Made by a program: the position numbers and the translations under genes. The notes beneath the pieces were generated by a model, which was not told the DNA's origin, searched no databases, and saw only the letters and a list, made by a program, of their open reading frames with translations. Positions 1 to 7,539 of a DNA stretch of 64,000 nt are shown in pieces (position 1 is the first letter of the stretch; each line of letters opens with the position of its first letter). The DNA comes from Scatomonas sp963928055 (GTDB lineage: Bacteria > Bacillota > Clostridia > Lachnospirales > Lachnospiraceae), in contig CAWVDN010000001.1 in NCBI GenBank assembly GCA_963928055.1, positions 1,426,001-1,490,000 on the forward strand. The letters are read 5' to 3'.

Positions 1-114
1 CACAGCCATGCAGCCACCATTTACAAGTGGGCGCAGGAGGACGCTGCCAAAGGCAAGGCTGCCCCGAAACAGGGCATACCCGATTATTCATGCAAGGAGG
101 GCGAGAGCTTATGA
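1..114 (+). CDS. C-terminal tail of an upstream mobile-element gene (partial)
   Basis: The frame open from base 1 encodes 37 residues (beginning HSHAATIYKW and ending CKEGESL) and stops with TGA at 112-114. The stop overlaps the ATG of the next gene in an ATGA arrangement, which indicates translational coupling. In related clostridial integrative elements the gene just upstream of the DnaC-like ATPase encodes a replisome organiser or replication initiator. This tail is too short to confirm that, so the assignment rests on position. The 5' end lies outside the window. Confidence 0.55.
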   Translation, partial: HSHAATIYKWAQEDAAKGKAAPKQGIPDYSCKEGESL

Positions 115-770
115 AAAACGAGATTGAAGCTATGATTACGGACATTACAGCCACTACCGCCGAAGCGGAGGACTACACAGGCGAGGACGGGCTTTTATAC
201 TGCGGCAAGTGCCATACGCCAAAAGAAGCCTACTTTTCAAAAGAAACCGCCCGCTTTTATGTAGAGAGCTGGGAAACCATGCAGGCTGAAAATATCGGCT
301 ACCTGTTTTGGGGCGGCGTGGGGACAGGAAAAAGCTACCTTGCTGCCTGTATCGCCAACGCCCTTATGGAGCAGGAAGTCCCGGTGTGCATGACAAACTT
401 TGCAACGATACTCAATGACCTTGCCGCCAGCTTCGAGGGCAGGAATGAGTATATTTCCCGCCTTTGCAGCTATCCCCTGCTGATACTTGATGATTTTGGT
501 ATGGAGCGAGGGACGGAATACGGGCTGGAACAGGTTTACAGCGTGATTGACAGCCGTTACCGAAGCGGCAAGCCGCTGATCGCCACGACCAACCTCACGC
601 TGGAGGAATTGCAGCACCCGCAGGACACGCCTCACGCCCGTATCTATGACAGGCTGACTTCCATGTGCGCCCCCGTCCGCTTCACGGGCAGCAACTTCCG
701 AAAGGAAACCGCACAGGAAAAGCTGGAACGCTTAAAGCAACTGATGAAGCAGCGAAAGGAGAGCCTATGA
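111..770 (+). CDS. DnaC-like AAA+ ATPase (helicase loader) of an integrative element
   Basis: A 219-residue protein of the DnaC/IstB AAA+ family. The Walker A motif is GGVGTGKS, Walker B is LLILDDFG, and a sensor-like IATTNL and an arginine-rich ARIYDRLTSM segment follow. Members load replicative helicase onto DNA, so here it probably serves replication of the excised element. An ATG at 111 fits better than the upstream in-frame ATG at 27: it gives normal family length, overlaps the preceding stop (ATGA), and has GGAGGGCGAG upstream. A short Cys motif (CGKCHTPKE) precedes the ATPase domain and may bind zinc. It overlaps the next gene by four bases. The role as helicase loader is inferred from the family and context. 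Confidence 0.85.
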   Translation: MKNEIEAMITDITATTAEAEDYTGEDGLLYCGKCHTPKEAYFSKETARFYVESWETMQAENIGYLFWGGVGTGKSYLAACIANALMEQEVPVCMTNFATILNDLAASFEGRNEYISRLCSYPLLILDDFGMERGTEYGLEQVYSVIDSRYRSGKPLIATTNLTLEELQHPQDTPHARIYDRLTSMCAPVRFTGSNFRKETAQEKLERLKQLMKQRKESL

Positions 771-955
771 CAGAAACCAAACAGACAAGCACCACCAAAA
801 CAGACCGCCGCCCGGACTGTGTAACGGAAATCCGCATGGGCAACTCCGTCCTTACCGTTTCCGGCTTCTTCAAGCAGGGCGCAACCGACACCGCAGCCGA
901 CAAGATGATGAAAGTGCTGGAAGCGGAAGCTGCTACACAAAAAACGGCGATTTGA
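767..955 (+). CDS. TnpW-like small protein of a clostridial mobile element
   Basis: A 62-residue protein beginning MTETKQTSTTKTDRR and containing the core CVTEIRMGNSVLTVSGFF. This core resembles the TnpW family encoded beside large serine recombinases in Tn4451-like and related clostridial elements, where its function is unknown. The ATG at 767 overlaps the stop of the DnaC-like gene (ATGA) and is preceded by AAAGGAGAGCC, a good ribosome binding site. A longer in-frame reading from 665 would run through the ATPase gene in another frame and is not supported. It probably shares a transcript with the ATPase gene and lies 111 bases before the recombinase. Confidence 0.75.
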   Translation: MTETKQTSTTKTDRRPDCVTEIRMGNSVLTVSGFFKQGATDTAADKMMKVLEAEAATQKTAI

Positions 956-997
956 CCGACCATAAAGAAGCAGATTTGACGCTTTTGCCGCTATACA

Positions 998-1050
998 GAC
1001 AGCCGCCCCATGTGGTACAATCGAGGTACGGAATAGTGGGGCTGGCTGTC
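998..1050 (+). promoter_or_regulatory. Inverted repeat enclosing an extended -10 promoter, upstream of the recombinase
   Basis: GACAGCC (998-1004) and GCCCCA (1005-1010) pair with GGCTGTC (1044-1050) and TGGGGC (1037-1042), leaving one bulged A at 1043. The loop holds TGGTACAAT at 1013-1021, an extended -10 element. Recombinase translation starts 17 bases after the right arm. The structure could be a terminator for the upstream genes, a regulator binding site that controls the recombinase, or both. No U-tract follows, so the regulatory reading is slightly favoured. Confidence 0.55.
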
Positions 1051-1066
1051 GGAAACGGAGGATTTT

Positions 1067-2677
1067 ATGTTAAGACAGACCAACCAACAACCAATTACCG
1101 CCCTTTACCCAAGACTTTCCCATGAGGACGAGCTGCAAGGCGAGAGCAATTCCATTTCCAATCAGAAGCGTATCCTTGAAACCTATGCAAAGCAGAACGG
1201 CTTTTCCAATCTGCGCTGGTACACGGACGACGGTTATTCTGGTGCGAACTTTCAAAGACCCGGTTTTCAAGCCATGCTTGCAGACATTGAAGCCGGAAAA
1301 GTCGGGACAGTTATCGTAAAGGATATGTCGAGGTTAGGGCGAAACTACCTACAAGTGGGAATGTACACGGAAATGATTTTCCCACAGAAAGGTGTCCGCT
1401 TCATCGCTATCAATGACGGAGTGGACAGCGCACAGGGCGACAATGACTTTGCCCCGCTGCGGAATATCTTTAACGAATGGCTGGTGAGAGATACGAGCAA
1501 GAAAATCAAAGCAGTAAAACGCTCAAAAGGCATGAGTGGCAAGCCCATCACAAGCAAGCCTGTGTATGGCTACCTCATGGACGAGGACGAAAATTTCATT
1601 ATTGACGAGGAAGCTTCACCCGTAGTCAAGCAGATATACAACCTCTGCCTTGCCGGGAATGGTCCGACCAAGATAGCCCGTATGCTCACAGAGCAGCAAA
1701 TCCCCACGCCGGGGACGCTGGAATACCGCAGGACGGGCAGCACCCGCCGCTACCACCCTGGCTATGAGTGCAAGTGGGCGACCAATACCGTTGTGCATAT
1801 CCTTGAAAACCGGGAATACACAGGCTGTCTGGTAAACTTCAAGACGGAAAAACTCTCTTACAAAGTCAAGCACAGTGTAGAAAATCCCCCGGAAAAGCAA
1901 GTGATTTTCAAGAACCACCACGAGCCTATCATAGACACCCAAACATGGGAACGGGTACAGGAGCTTCGCAAGCAGCGCAAACGCCCCAACCGCTATGATG
2001 AAGTGGGCTTGTTCTCCGGCATACTGTTCTGTGCAGACTGCGGCAGCGTCATGTATCAGCAGCGATACCAGACGGACAAGCGCAAGCAGGACTGTTATAT
2101 CTGCGGCAACTACAAGAAACGCACCCATGACTGTACGGCGCACTTTATCCGCACTGACCTTTTGACCGCTGGTGTACTCTCCAATCTGCGGAAAGTGACC
2201 AGCTATGCGGCAAAGCATGAAGCCCGGTTTATGAAGCTCTTGATTGAGCAGAACGAGGACGGGGGCAAGCGCAGGAACGCCGCCAAGAAAAAGGAGCTGG
2301 AAGCCGCCGAGAAACGCATAGCCGAGTTATCCGCTATCTTCAAGCGGCTGTATGAGGACAGCGTGACCGGGCGCATATCAGACGAGCGTTTCACAGAACT
2401 GTCGGCAGACTATGAAGCAGAACAACGGGAGCTGAAAGAAAGAGCCGCTGCTATCCAAGCGGAGCTTTCCAAAGCACAGGAAGCCACCGTGAACGCAGAA
2501 AAGTTTATGAATGTTGTCCGGCGGCATACCAGCTTTGAAGAACTTACCCCTACTCTGCTGCGGGAGTTTGTAGAGAAAATCGTTGTGCATGAGTGCAGCT
2601 ATGACGAGAACAAGACCCGCAGACAGGACATTGAGATTTATTATTCTTTTGTTGGCAAGGTGGACTTGCCCGAATAA
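1067..2677 (+). CDS. Large serine recombinase (integrase/excisionase of the element)
   Basis: A 536-residue large serine recombinase. The N-terminal resolvase domain starts TALYPRLSHED, with the likely nucleophile Ser18, and carries the catalytic-arginine motif KDMSRLGRN. It is followed by a recombinase domain (KPVYGYLMDED onward), a zinc ribbon with four Cys (CADCG at about residue 324 and CYICGNYKK at about 345), a long coiled coil near 395-475, and a C-terminal domain ending REFVEKIVVHEC as in TndX/TnpX relatives. It cuts and joins att sites to integrate and excise the element. GGAGG lies about 6 bases before the ATG. Being the last gene before chromosomal genes, it marks the element end. 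Its base composition is more AT-rich than the genes that follow. Confidence 0.93.
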   Translation: MLRQTNQQPITALYPRLSHEDELQGESNSISNQKRILETYAKQNGFSNLRWYTDDGYSGANFQRPGFQAMLADIEAGKVGTVIVKDMSRLGRNYLQVGMYTEMIFPQKGVRFIAINDGVDSAQGDNDFAPLRNIFNEWLVRDTSKKIKAVKRSKGMSGKPITSKPVYGYLMDEDENFIIDEEASPVVKQIYNLCLAGNGPTKIARMLTEQQIPTPGTLEYRRTGSTRRYHPGYECKWATNTVVHILENREYTGCLVNFKTEKLSYKVKHSVENPPEKQVIFKNHHEPIIDTQTWERVQELRKQRKRPNRYDEVGLFSGILFCADCGSVMYQQRYQTDKRKQDCYICGNYKKRTHDCTAHFIRTDLLTAGVLSNLRKVTSYAAKHEARFMKLLIEQNEDGGKRRNAAKKKELEAAEKRIAELSAIFKRLYEDSVTGRISDERFTELSADYEAEQRELKERAAAIQAELSKAQEATVNAEKFMNVVRRHTSFEELTPTLLREFVEKIVVHECSYDENKTRRQDIEIYYSFVGKVDLPE

Positions 2678-2685
2678 CCGCCCGA

Positions 2686-2734
2686 CCTATCCGACACAAT
2701 GCGCAAGTGCCGGATAGGAACGGCAAAATTTTTT
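2686..2734 (+). terminator. Terminator after the recombinase
   Basis: CCTATCCG (2686-2693) pairs with CGGATAGG (2711-2718), extended inward by CAC/GTG across a mismatch. An A/T run (AAAATTTTTT) follows shortly after. It lies 9 bases beyond the recombinase stop on the same strand. Confidence 0.7.
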
Positions 2735-2790
2735 ACACTTCTATTACTTCTTTATCGAACATCAGTAAAGTCCCAGGGCATACGGCGTAT
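2719..2790. other. Probable junction between the integrative element and the chromosome
   Basis: The recombinase terminator ends near 2734, and the kinase coding sequence on the opposite strand begins to read at 2762. Large serine recombinases act at att sites lying next to their own gene, so the right-hand att site should fall in this short AT-rich interval or just inside the kinase 3' end. No core dinucleotide or flanking direct repeat can be proven, because the other end of the element is outside the window. Confidence 0.4.
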
Positions 2791-4234
2791 CCAGGCTGTC
2801 CAGCCGGATCTTCAGGTCCGTCAGGAGATTGCTCCACTCTCCCCGGGTCATCTGCTCCACCGCGGAGTCCCGGCTGCAGGCGTAGACCTGGGTCACGGTG
2901 ATGCCTTCCACCTCCTCCGGCAGGCACTGGTTCTCTCCGGCCGTCAGGGAACCCCGGGGATCCTCCCAGACCGCCTGGATCTCATACTCATACCGGAAGG
3001 GATGCTCCCGGTTGACGAAGACAAATTCCTCCTCCAGCACCCGGGCGATCTCCCGGCCCTCAAATTCCTCCAGAGGAAGGGTGACCGTCACCGCGTCCCC
3101 CTCTGTTTCCATGATGTAATTCTCCTCCCCGGCAAATTCCTTCAGCCGTTCTTCCACCAGTCCCTGCGCCTCCGCAAATTCCTCGGCGGTCATATCTTCC
3201 CCGGCGGTCAGACAAAAGATCTCCGTTTCCACGTTGCGGAATTTGTGGGTCCTGTCGTACTCCCGGTACAGAAACATACCGATGAGCAGGCCCGCCAGAC
3301 CGGCGCCGGCCAGAATGCCGGTTATGAGCGCCCGCTTTTTGGGGTCCCGTTCCACCAGAAGCGGCAGGGCAGCCTCCACAGCTCTCTTCATCTGCCCTAC
3401 ATCATCATAGCGGTCCTCCGGCCGCATTTCCAGGCCTTTCATCAGGATCTTCTCATAAGACGGTTCTATGGAGATCCCCAGCTGGGAGGGCTTTTTCAGT
3501 TCATCCAGGAACATCCGCTGGACCGCGCTCTCCGGAGGGGATCCCGTAAGCCCTTCGTACAGAGTGGCGCAGAGGGCATAAATGTCCGTCCAGGGCCCCT
3601 GCTTTCCCTTACGGTCAAACTGTTCCCCCGGGGCATAATTTTCTCTGGCGATGGCGGTATACTGCCCTCCCGCCGCGGACTTATAATTTCTGGCCGCCCC
3701 GAAATCCAGCAGCTTCAGGCTGCCGTCCTCCAGGAGCATCAGGTTGTCCGAGCTGATATCCCTGTGGATCACCCCGGCCTGATGGATGTGATCCAGGCTG
3801 TCCAGCAATGGGAGCAGCCGGCGGAACAAGTCCTCCGGCTCAAAGATTCCCTGCTTCTTGATCGCCTGACGGAAGGTCACTCCCTCCAGATATTCCATGA
3901 CCAGATACGCGGTATTGTTTCCCTCAAAATAATCCAGGACCCGCACCACTCCCGGTTCCCGGTCAAAATCCCGCAGCAGCCGGGCTTCCCGCATGAACTT
4001 TTCTTTCAGAGCCTGGTAATCCTCCATCTCCTCTTCCCGGATCACGGAAAGCTCCGGGGAATCCGGATCTCTCCGCACGTGGTCCCGCCAGAACAGTTCC
4101 TTCACCGCCACCTTCAGACGGATCCGCTGGTTTTCCGCCGCGTAGGTAATGCCGAAGCCCCCTTCTCCCAGGACTTCCAGGATCCGGTACCGTTCATCCA
4201 GAAGCGTGCCCCGGGGCAGCTGATGATCGCCCAT
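2762..4234 (-). CDS. Membrane-anchored Ser/Thr protein kinase with an extracytoplasmic domain
   Basis: 490 residues. The kinase domain covers about 1-290: glycine loop GEGGFG (23-28), Lys45 in AVKE, HRD at 158-160 followed by ISSDN, and DFG at 177-179. A single membrane segment lies at 301-323, and an outside domain follows to the end. Residues about 340-410 (MTAEEFAEAQ..., then TVTLPLEEF) resemble the P1 head fold of SecD, with no PASTA repeats. ATG at 4234 has GGGGGAAA upstream and is preferred to ATG at 4270. The C-terminus ends abruptly at the mobile-element junction, so it may have been trimmed or replaced by the insertion. Its targets are unknown. It lies upstream of no same-strand operon partner. 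Confidence 0.85.
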   Translation of the reverse strand: MGDHQLPRGTLLDERYRILEVLGEGGFGITYAAENQRIRLKVAVKELFWRDHVRRDPDSPELSVIREEEMEDYQALKEKFMREARLLRDFDREPGVVRVLDYFEGNNTAYLVMEYLEGVTFRQAIKKQGIFEPEDLFRRLLPLLDSLDHIHQAGVIHRDISSDNLMLLEDGSLKLLDFGAARNYKSAAGGQYTAIARENYAPGEQFDRKGKQGPWTDIYALCATLYEGLTGSPPESAVQRMFLDELKKPSQLGISIEPSYEKILMKGLEMRPEDRYDDVGQMKRAVEAALPLLVERDPKKRALITGILAGAGLAGLLIGMFLYREYDRTHKFRNVETEIFCLTAGEDMTAEEFAEAQGLVEERLKEFAGEENYIMETEGDAVTVTLPLEEFEGREIARVLEEEFVFVNREHPFRYEYEIQAVWEDPRGSLTAGENQCLPEEVEGITVTQVYACSRDSAVEQMTRGEWSNLLTDLKIRLDSLDTPYALGLY

Positions 4235-4317
4235 GTGTTTTCCCCCGCATTTTTCTTTCAGCGCGTGCATCGTCCGCTGTTTTTTCTATCATATCATAGA
4301 GCTTCCGGAAAATGTAT

Positions 4318-4355
4318 AAGAATATCCCGGGAATTTCCGTTCCCGGGATATTCTT
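4318..4355 (-). terminator. Terminator after copA
   Basis: A perfect 16-bp stem, AAGAATATCCCGGGAA (4318-4333) with its complement at 4340-4355, around a 6-base loop. It lies just past the copA stop on the minus strand. The tail read on the minus strand is only weakly T-rich. Confidence 0.75.
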
Positions 4356-4360
4356 GTCTG

Positions 4361-4570
4361 TTACAGGATCTCCAGCACTTTATAATCCTGATCTTCCACT
4401 GCCTTTTTCAGCGCCTCGTCGGCCACCTCTTTGTCCAGGGTGACAATGGCGGTCCCTGCCTCATGGCTGACCTCCGCCAGGCTGACTCCCTCCAGGGCTT
4501 CCAGGCACTTCTTGACTCTGGCTTCGCAGTGTCCGCACATCATTCCTTCGATCTTCATGGTTTTCTTCAT
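4361..4570 (-). CDS. Possible separate CopZ-like chaperone made by internal initiation within copA
   Basis: Codon 774 of copA is an ATG (base 4570 on the minus strand) preceded by CAGGAGGAAACAACC, a consensus Shine-Dalgarno sequence at ideal spacing. Starting here gives a 69-residue protein, MKKTMKIEGMMCGHCEARV onward, which is exactly one CopZ-type copper-chaperone domain with CxxC. It is in frame with copA, so both the fusion and the free domain could be made. It may equally be the remnant of a formerly separate copZ gene joined by loss of a stop codon. Only the sequence signal is seen; production of the short form is inferred. Confidence 0.5.
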   Translation of the reverse strand: MKKTMKIEGMMCGHCEARVKKCLEALEGVSLAEVSHEAGTAIVTLDKEVADEALKKAVEDQDYKVLEIL

Positions 4571-6889
4571 GGTTGTTTCCTCCTGTTTCTTAGGATGCTT
4601 CGTTTTGATGTTTTTATCTTTCCCGGCGTCATACATTTTGAACCAGTTGAGACGCAAGGCGTTGGTGACCACGCAGAAGCTGGACAGGCTCATGGCCGCC
4701 GCTCCGAACATGGGGTTCAGTTCCCAGCCGAACAGCGGGATCCACACTCCCGCAGCCAGGGGAATGCCGATGACATTATAAAAGAAAGCCCAGAACAGAT
4801 TCTCGTGGATATTCCGCAGGGTGGCCCGGCTCATGCGGATGGCGGCCGGCACATCGCTTAAGCGGCTCTTCATCAGCACCACGTCCGCGGCGTCAATGGC
4901 AATATCCGTGCCGGCACCGATGGCGATGCCCATATCTGCCCGGGTAAGGGCCGGAGCATCATTGATGCCGTCTCCCACCATGGCCACTTTGCCTTTTTTC
5001 TTCAGCTCCCGGATGACGCTTTCCTTGCCTTCCGGCAGAACTCCGGCGATCACTTCGTCCACGCCCGCCTGACGGCCGATGGCTCTGGCGGTCCGCTCAT
5101 TGTCTCCGGTAAGCATGACCACATGGATGCCCATGTTCTGCAGTTCTTTTACTGCCCGGGGACTGTCCTCCTTGATCACGTCCGCCACGGCGATGATGCC
5201 TGCCAGCTGCCCGTCACGGCTGAAGAACAGCGGGGTCTTGCCGTTTTCCGCCAGAGCTTCCGCCTTTGCCCGGACCACCGCCGGGATCTCCGCGATGCCG
5301 CTGATCAGGTTCAGATTCCCGCCTGCAAGCTTCTGCCCCATCCAGAGAGCGGAAAGTCCGTTTCCGGGCAATGCCTGGAACTCTTCCGCCTCCTGTTCCA
5401 CCTGCAGCTTCCGGGTTCCGGCTTCTTCCAGAATGGCCCGGGCCAGGGGATGCTCGCTTTTCTGTTCCAGAGCGCAGGCCAGGGTCAGCAGTTCTTCCTG
5501 GCTGATCCCCTCCGCCGGAATAATGTCCGTCACTCTCGGTTCGCCGCTGGTAATGGTGCCCGTTTTATCCAGGGCCACGATCTCTACTTTTCCCGTTTCC
5601 TCCAGGGACACGGCCGTCTTAAACATGATACCGTGCTTGGCTCCCATGCCGCTGCCCACCATAATGGCCACCGGCGTAGCCAGTCCCAGAGCGCAGGGAC
5701 AGCTGATCACCAGCACGGAGATCCCTCTTGCCAGGGCAAAGCCCACGGTCTCTCCCGTCAGCAGCCATATCAGAATGGTCACCGCCGCAATGGAGATCAC
5801 CGCCGGTACAAACACGCCGGACACCCGGTCGGCGATCTTGGCGATGGGCGCCTTGGTAGCCGCCGCGTCGCTGACCATCTGAATGATCTGGGAGAGAGTG
5901 GTATCTTCTCCTACCCGGGCCGCTTCACATTTCAGGAAGCCGGACTGGTTCACCGTAGCGGCGGAAACCGGATCTCCGGGATTCTTATCCACAGGAATGC
6001 TCTCCCCGGTCAGGGCAGACTCGTTCACCGCGCTGACTCCTTCCAGCACAATGCCGTCCACAGGAATGTTCTCCCCGGGCCGCACCACAAACACATCCCC
6101 TTTCCGGACCTGATCGATGGACACTTCCACTTCCTGACCGTTCCGCAGGATTGTGGCTGTCTTGGGCGCCAGCTTCATAAGGCTCTTCAGGGCGTCTGTG
6201 GTCCTGCCCTTGGAGCGGGCCTCCAGCATCTTGCCCACGGTGATCAGGGTCAGGATCATGGCCGCCGACTCAAAGTAAAACTCATGCAGGAAGGACATGA
6301 CCCCTTCCAGATCTCCCCGGGTAAGGGCCGCCGACATGGCGAACAGGGCATAAACACTGTAGCCGTAAGAGGCACCGGAACCCAGGGCCACCAGGGTGTC
6401 CATGTTGGGGGCCCGGTGAATCAGGCCCCGGAAGCCGCTGATAAAGAATTTCTGATTGATCACCATGACAATAGTGGTCAGCAGCAGCTGCAGGATACCC
6501 ATGGCCATATGGTTGTCCGCGAAAAATCCCGGCACCGGCCAGCCCCACATCGTATGCCCCATAGAGAAATACATCAGGGGGATCAGGAAGCACAGGGAAG
6601 CAATGAGCCTCCTCCGCAGCCTGGGAGTCTCCTTATCCTTCAGCATATCTTCCTCCGCCCCCCCGGCGGCCGCCCTGGCTTCCGTCTTTGCGCCTTTTAC
6701 CGACGCGCCGTATCCGGCCTCTTCCACCGCCGCGATGATCTCCGAGGCGGCTGCCGTACCCTCCACCCCCATAGAATTGGTAAGAAGGCTCACGGAGCAG
6801 GAGGTTACGCCGGGCACCTTGGAGACTGCCTTTTCTACCCGGGCGCTGCAGGCCGCGCAGCTCATGCCGGTGACATTGTATTGTTCCAT
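4361..6889 (-). CDS. copA: Copper-exporting P1B-type ATPase CopA with N- and C-terminal metal-binding domains
   Basis: 842 residues. The N-terminal heavy-metal domain has GMSCAAC (Cys11, Cys14). It is followed by the membrane helices with the CPC transport motif (397-399), the phosphorylation motif DKTGT (441-445), TGDN and GDGINDAP. These identify a Cu(I) exporter. Unusually, a second complete heavy-metal domain (GMMCGHC) forms the last 69 residues after a Lys-rich linker. GGAGG precedes the start by 8 bases. The gene follows csoR on the same strand, 246 bases downstream, so copper-dependent derepression through CsoR is expected. A strong internal ribosome binding site within the gene may also yield the C-terminal domain as a separate protein. 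Confidence 0.95.
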   Translation of the reverse strand: MEQYNVTGMSCAACSARVEKAVSKVPGVTSCSVSLLTNSMGVEGTAAASEIIAAVEEAGYGASVKGAKTEARAAAGGAEEDMLKDKETPRLRRRLIASLCFLIPLMYFSMGHTMWGWPVPGFFADNHMAMGILQLLLTTIVMVINQKFFISGFRGLIHRAPNMDTLVALGSGASYGYSVYALFAMSAALTRGDLEGVMSFLHEFYFESAAMILTLITVGKMLEARSKGRTTDALKSLMKLAPKTATILRNGQEVEVSIDQVRKGDVFVVRPGENIPVDGIVLEGVSAVNESALTGESIPVDKNPGDPVSAATVNQSGFLKCEAARVGEDTTLSQIIQMVSDAAATKAPIAKIADRVSGVFVPAVISIAAVTILIWLLTGETVGFALARGISVLVISCPCALGLATPVAIMVGSGMGAKHGIMFKTAVSLEETGKVEIVALDKTGTITSGEPRVTDIIPAEGISQEELLTLACALEQKSEHPLARAILEEAGTRKLQVEQEAEEFQALPGNGLSALWMGQKLAGGNLNLISGIAEIPAVVRAKAEALAENGKTPLFFSRDGQLAGIIAVADVIKEDSPRAVKELQNMGIHVVMLTGDNERTARAIGRQAGVDEVIAGVLPEGKESVIRELKKKGKVAMVGDGINDAPALTRADMGIAIGAGTDIAIDAADVVLMKSRLSDVPAAIRMSRATLRNIHENLFWAFFYNVIGIPLAAGVWIPLFGWELNPMFGAAAMSLSSFCVVTNALRLNWFKMYDAGKDKNIKTKHPKKQEETTMKKTMKIEGMMCGHCEARVKKCLEALEGVSLAEVSHEAGTAIVTLDKEVADEALKKAVEDQDYKVLEIL

Positions 6890-6910
6890 AAGGGATTCCT
6901 CCTTTCATCC

Positions 6911-7131
6911 TTTGCGGGTCCCAATGTCACGCTTTGCCATGCAAAGCATGGCACGCATGACCTTTTGACCCTTATTTTTTCGCGTGATGCCACGGATTTC
7001 TCCGCACTTCGTGCTCCCGAAATCCTCAAAACATTCGAAATCCGCCCTCTTCGGGCTCCTTTCTCATGTTTTGCGGGTCCCAATGTCATGCTTTCCCATG
7101 CTAGCATGGCACGCATGACCTTTTGACCCTT
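6911..7131. repeat. Pair of about 63-bp nested palindromes (element A) between csoR and copA
   Basis: Copy 1 (6911-6973) and copy 2 (7070-7131) share TTTGCGGGTCCCAATGTCA at the left and GCATGACCTTTTGACCCTT at the right. Each is a nested palindrome: GGGTC pairs with GACCC, GTCATGC with GCATGAC (perfect in copy 2), and GCCATGC with GCATGGC inside. The 96 bases between the copies hold two more short stem-loops (for example GCCC-TCTTC-GGGC). No gene is seen. The segment lies in the csoR-copA spacer and would be transcribed if the two genes share a message. Confidence 0.8.
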
Positions 7132-7135
7132 GGCA

Positions 7136-7441
7136 TCACTTCATTAGTTTCTGCAGAGTACGAACCAGTTCGTCCACGGTTTCGTCCCGGCCTTCCCGGA
7201 TGTCCTCCGCCACGCAGGTACGGATGTGGTTGGCCAGCAGGACTTTATTGAAACTGTTGAGGGCCGCGTTGATGGCGGATACCTGAATCAGGATCTCCGG
7301 ACAGTAGGCGCTGTTCTCCACCATTTTCCGGACCCCCCGGACCTGTCCCTCAATGCGGTTTAACCGGTTGATCAGGTCTTTGTACTCCTTTTCCGGACGG
7401 ACCTTGTTCTCATGCACGCAGCATTCTTTTTTTTCTTCCAT
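7136..7441 (-). CDS. csoR: CsoR-family copper-sensing repressor
   Basis: A 101-residue all-helical CsoR/RcnR-family repressor. The Cu(I) ligand set Cys-His-Cys is present as Cys47, His72 and Cys76 (SAYCPE, ANHIRTC). The INRLNRIEGQVRGV segment is the usual family core. An extra CCVH near the N-terminus could also bind metal. ATG at 7441 is chosen because GAGG lies upstream and because the promoter -10 box falls at 7473-7478, which rules out the upstream in-frame ATGs. Copper binding should release DNA and induce csoR and copA. The operator sits in its own promoter, so it is autoregulated. Confidence 0.93.
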   Translation of the reverse strand: MEEKKECCVHENKVRPEKEYKDLINRLNRIEGQVRGVRKMVENSAYCPEILIQVSAINAALNSFNKVLLANHIRTCVAEDIREGRDETVDELVRTLQKLMK

Positions 7442-7472
7442 AAGCGCTACCTCGCTTGATTTTTCTGACTGC

Positions 7473-7501
7473 ATTATATACCCCTGTAGGGTATTTTGCA
7501 A
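7473..7501 (-). promoter_or_regulatory. csoR promoter with a CsoR operator filling the spacer
   Basis: On the minus strand a -35 box TTGCAA (7496-7501) and a -10 box TATAAT (7473-7478) are separated by exactly 17 bases. The spacer contains ATACCCTACAGGGGTAT, matching the pseudo-palindromic TACCC...GGGTA operator known for CsoR. Repressor bound here would cover the spacer between both boxes. Confidence 0.9.
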
Positions 7502-7539
7502 GTGTTTTTTCCAAAGCGATAGGATCAAGATTATCCAGA

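Noticed and set aside
2699..4861. A 720-codon plus-strand frame opposite the kinase and copA
   Set aside because: It spans two genes on the other strand that have full catalytic motifs, and its own sequence is proline/arginine-rich without any domain. It is an antisense shadow of GC-rich coding DNA.
5123..7126. A 667-codon plus-strand frame opposite copA
   Set aside because: It is an antisense shadow of copA; composition is rich in His, Arg and Gly with no recognisable domain, and it runs through the palindromic spacer.
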